DNA from: JAQIBY01 sp034658655
GTDB lineage: Bacteria > Bacteroidota > Bacteroidia > Bacteroidales > ML635J-15
Reading direction: 5' to 3'
DNA length: 64,000 nt
Assembly (NCBI GenBank): GCA_034658655.1
Contig: JAYEFQ010000138.1
Span: forward strand, 5,061-69,060
Shown here: positions 62,209 to 64,000 of the stretch, piece by piece
How positions within the stretch are numbered: position 1 is the stretch's first letter
How the letters are laid out: each line of letters begins with the position of its first letter
Translations under genes and position numbers: made by a program
The notes under the pieces: generated by a model
Database searches by the model: none
Seen by the model: the letters and a program-made list of their open reading frames with translations, nothing else
Told to the model about the DNA's origin: nothing

Positions 62209-63186
62209 TTATGCATTATCATATGTTTTTCTAATTATGGATAACAAGGTATTGTTTTCTTCAGGAAAACCGATAGAAATTCGATAAAAACCTTCAATCC
62301 ATTCATCGGATAAAGCTTTTATAATAATTTCAGCATCCATTAGCTTTTTCCCAAAGTCGGGAAGCTTGCTCTTTATCAGAATAAAATTAGCACTCCCCGG
62401 TAAAACCTGAATTCCAAATTTTGTTAATTCCTTTTCCAATCTTAATTTTTCGCTCATGATTTTATCCACATTTGCTGTCATATATTCAGGATTTTTTAAA
62501 GCTTCAATTGCAGCAAAGATTGTTGGTGTGGCTAAATAAGTTGGCAAATTAGAAAAATACTCCTTAAAATAATTGCCCATCAACAAGTAACCCAGTCGAA
62601 GTCCGGCTAAAGAAAATGCTTTATCCATTGTTCTTGTTATTGCAAGATTTGGATATTTTTCAATCAGCTCTGCAAAAGTTTGTCCCGAAAATTCGTAGTA
62701 TGCTTCATCGACCAATAATAAAGCATTTTTATTTTGAAGAATATTTTCAACCGAATTATCATCAAGCAAAATTTTACCTGTAGGATTATTGGGACTATCA
62801 ATAACTATCAGACTTGGTTCATTTAACTCATTAAATAAAAGATTATGGTCTAATTTAAAATCAGGTGGAGAAATTTGAATTTTTATCAATCTACTTGCTT
62901 GCTGTAAAGCAAATTGAGTAACGGAAAAAAATGATGGATTTAGCATAATTATTTTCCTATCTTTTGAAAAAACATTGATTATCTCTCGTAAAATCAAATC
63001 CGAACCATGACTAACAACAATACGATCAGAAGGCAGATTATTGTATTTCCCTAAAAGTGCTTTTAGTTCAATCAGATATTCTGATTCAGAATATCTATTT
63101 ATTTTTTCTAATCCTTTTATTGCAGCCTTTTTAACTCTGTCGGCAGATGAATAAGGATTTTCGTTCATGTGTAATTTAATTGTCAT
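62209..63186 (-). CDS. Histidinol-phosphate aminotransferase-like PLP enzyme
   Basis: 325 residues, shorter than HisC (about 350). LHMNENPYSSADRVKKAA is the family's opening; SPNNPTGKIL, LLVDEAYYEF, TMDKAFSLAGLRLGY (Lys189) and the C-terminal RISIGFPEEN are present. Isolated HisC-like paralogs often serve phosphonate, threonine-phosphate or secondary pathways rather than histidine synthesis, and no his genes are nearby. It starts 17 bp after the PrpD-like gene. Confidence 0.82.
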   Translation of the reverse strand: MTIKLHMNENPYSSADRVKKAAIKGLEKINRYSESEYLIELKALLGKYNNLPSDRIVVSHGSDLILREIINVFSKDRKIIMLNPSFFSVTQFALQQASRLIKIQISPPDFKLDHNLLFNELNEPSLIVIDSPNNPTGKILLDDNSVENILQNKNALLLVDEAYYEFSGQTFAELIEKYPNLAITRTMDKAFSLAGLRLGYLLMGNYFKEYFSNLPTYLATPTIFAAIEALKNPEYMTANVDKIMSEKLRLEKELTKFGIQVLPGSANFILIKSKLPDFGKKLMDAEIIIKALSDEWIEGFYRISIGFPEENNTLLSIIRKTYDNA

Positions 63187-63203
63187 TTCTCCTCAATTAA
63201 GTA

Positions 63204-64000
63204 CTAAATTATCAATTGCTTCATAAACTCTTGTGCAGTAATTTTCTCACAATTAAATATTGTATCTTTTATTTTGTTTTGCTTGATATTAGTCAACAAT
63301 TTATCTGATAATGCATTAAATTTATTATCAAGATCTGCCATTGTCATTGGTTCTCTTGGGTCGCCTTTTGGATATTCTAAATACTCTTCATATTCATTAC
63401 CATCTTTTGTTTTCACAACAACTTTTGAAGGTTGTTTTGCAGGAAACATTTTCTCAAATTCAACAGATGGCTCTCCTTTTATTTTATCTATTACTTCGAA
63501 TATTTTTGGGTCTTTAAGTTTTTCATCAGAAAAAGACTCTGTAGTGATTTTTTTATCTACAATTGCTACTGCCATACAGTATGGAAGTGAATGATCTGCG
63601 GTTTCTCGTGATTCAGGACGATATTTTGTCGCATCAAAAAGAATATCATAGGCTTGAGCAGATGCTGTAACTTTTATTTCTTCGATATCAGAATAATCCA
63701 AATTATTTTTTATCATCACATTTAGTGCACACGAAATATGTGTATGGGTTAGTGCTTCTGTAGGAAATGCTTTCATTCCACATTCAAGTATTTTATAATC
63801 TTTCCCAAGATTGCCAAGCAATGCATTTAGATTCCAAGACCATTGAGAAGCACCATCTCGACCTATCATCTCAGTTGGATTTTCTTTTTCTTTTTTTGCA
63901 TCCCAGCCAATAAAAGTATCCATAAATCCTTCTTTACCTTCAAAAATTTTCTCAGGTCCTGAATATCCTTTTTTTGCCATTAAAGCAGCAAAAACACCGG
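63204..64000 (-). CDS. MmgE/PrpD family protein (partial, N-terminus beyond window)
   Basis: At least 265 residues of the C-terminal part, with the frame open to the window edge (GVFAALMAKKGYSGPEKIFEG). The family pattern is KILECGMKAFPTEALTHTHI, ASAQAYDILFD, ADHSLPYCMAVAIVD (the conserved His region) and FPAKQPSKVVVKTKDG, EEYLEYPKGDPREPMTMADL. PrpD/MmgE enzymes are 2-methylcitrate or related dehydratases, and relatives include iminodisuccinate epimerase and aconitate decarboxylase. First visible gene of the minus-strand run. Confidence 0.83.
   Translation of the reverse strand, partial: GVFAALMAKKGYSGPEKIFEGKEGFMDTFIGWDAKKEKENPTEMIGRDGASQWSWNLNALLGNLGKDYKILECGMKAFPTEALTHTHISCALNVMIKNNLDYSDIEEIKVTASAQAYDILFDATKYRPESRETADHSLPYCMAVAIVDKKITTESFSDEKLKDPKIFEVIDKIKGEPSVEFEKMFPAKQPSKVVVKTKDGNEYEEYLEYPKGDPREPMTMADLDNKFNALSDKLLTNIKQNKIKDTIFNCEKITAQEFMKQLII

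Noticed and set aside
62148..62216. Short minus-strand frame MHKIENLNQYANKHG ending WLDVNK between the two aminotransferase genes
   Set aside because: Only 22 codons, overlaps the end of the HisC-like gene and has no recognisable similarity; a remnant is possible but cannot be supported.
1..64000. CRISPR arrays, rRNA genes, prophage structural modules or a replication origin
   Set aside because: No regularly spaced repeats, rRNA signatures or phage gene order were seen.

Overview
The window looks like a chromosomal contig from a low-GC member of the Bacteroidota, most likely class Bacteroidia (Bacteroidales/Marinilabiliales type). The evidence is a complete type IX secretion (T9SS) core operon porP-porK-porL-porM-porN with a long PorL/GldL, secreted proteins carrying both type A and type B (CHU_C) T9SS sorting domains, SprB repeats, a TonB receptor with a carboxypeptidase-like N-terminal domain, DUF4296 and ExbB/ExbD modules, and several promoters matching the Bacteroidota consensus (TTTG, about 20 nt, TAnnTTTG). 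Ribosome binding sites are weak or absent, as is usual there. Species cannot be named from sequence alone.

Layout. 0-6 kb: the end of a methyltransferase gene, a TonB-dependent receptor, a PgpH-type 7TM-HD phosphodiesterase and an NlpC/P60 hydrolase. 6-10 kb: a decaying block. It holds a superoxide dismutase relic without ATG and without its C-terminal half, twin palindromes, a gingipain-like (C25) gene with an in-frame TAA and no catalytic core, and a Ycf48-like T9SS substrate gene with an in-frame TGA. 10-22 kb: two giant T9SS substrates (about 1490 and 1508 aa) separated by a MITE-like non-coding element, an aspartate aminotransferase gene and a small membrane protein gene. 22-36 kb: an ExbB/ExbD operon, tRNA-Ser(GGA), tatD, gdhA, dprA, proline dehydrogenase, a glycosyltransferase, and an overlapping operon of MlaE/MlaF-type transporter, DUF4296 lipoprotein, zinc-ribbon membrane protein and amidohydrolase. 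37-53 kb: mannose-1-phosphate guanylyltransferase, porPKLMN, topA, PBP1A, and a panC-panD-rfaE2-lipoprotein-radA run.

53.2-64 kb is an accessory region. It starts with a truncated phage-tail-like gene, two 140-bp direct repeats bracketing a 3D-domain lipoprotein, a heavily broken IS1634-family transposase and the N-terminal stump of a tyrosine recombinase. It then carries a minus-strand cassette: a PF11449-like metal(loid) permease, a methyltransferase relic, a NifX-like protein, an intact methyltransferase, a radical SAM protein, a Cys4 mini-protein and a CGGC protein. After that come a glyoxalase-fold protein fused in frame to a dead gpmA tail, two PLP aminotransferases and an MmgE/PrpD protein cut by the window edge. 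The metal(loid) cassette is the best candidate for a little-described system. That assignment is inference from domain composition and gene order; no substrate can be read from the sequence.

How the genes work together. PorKLMN and PorP form the motor/ring and a membrane-anchored partner of the T9SS, which would export the large adhesin-like proteins. ExbB/ExbD could energise the TonB receptor. ManC and PBP1A serve the cell envelope, and RfaE2-like and PanC/PanD serve small-molecule metabolism. gdhA, proline dehydrogenase and the aminotransferases handle amino acid nitrogen.
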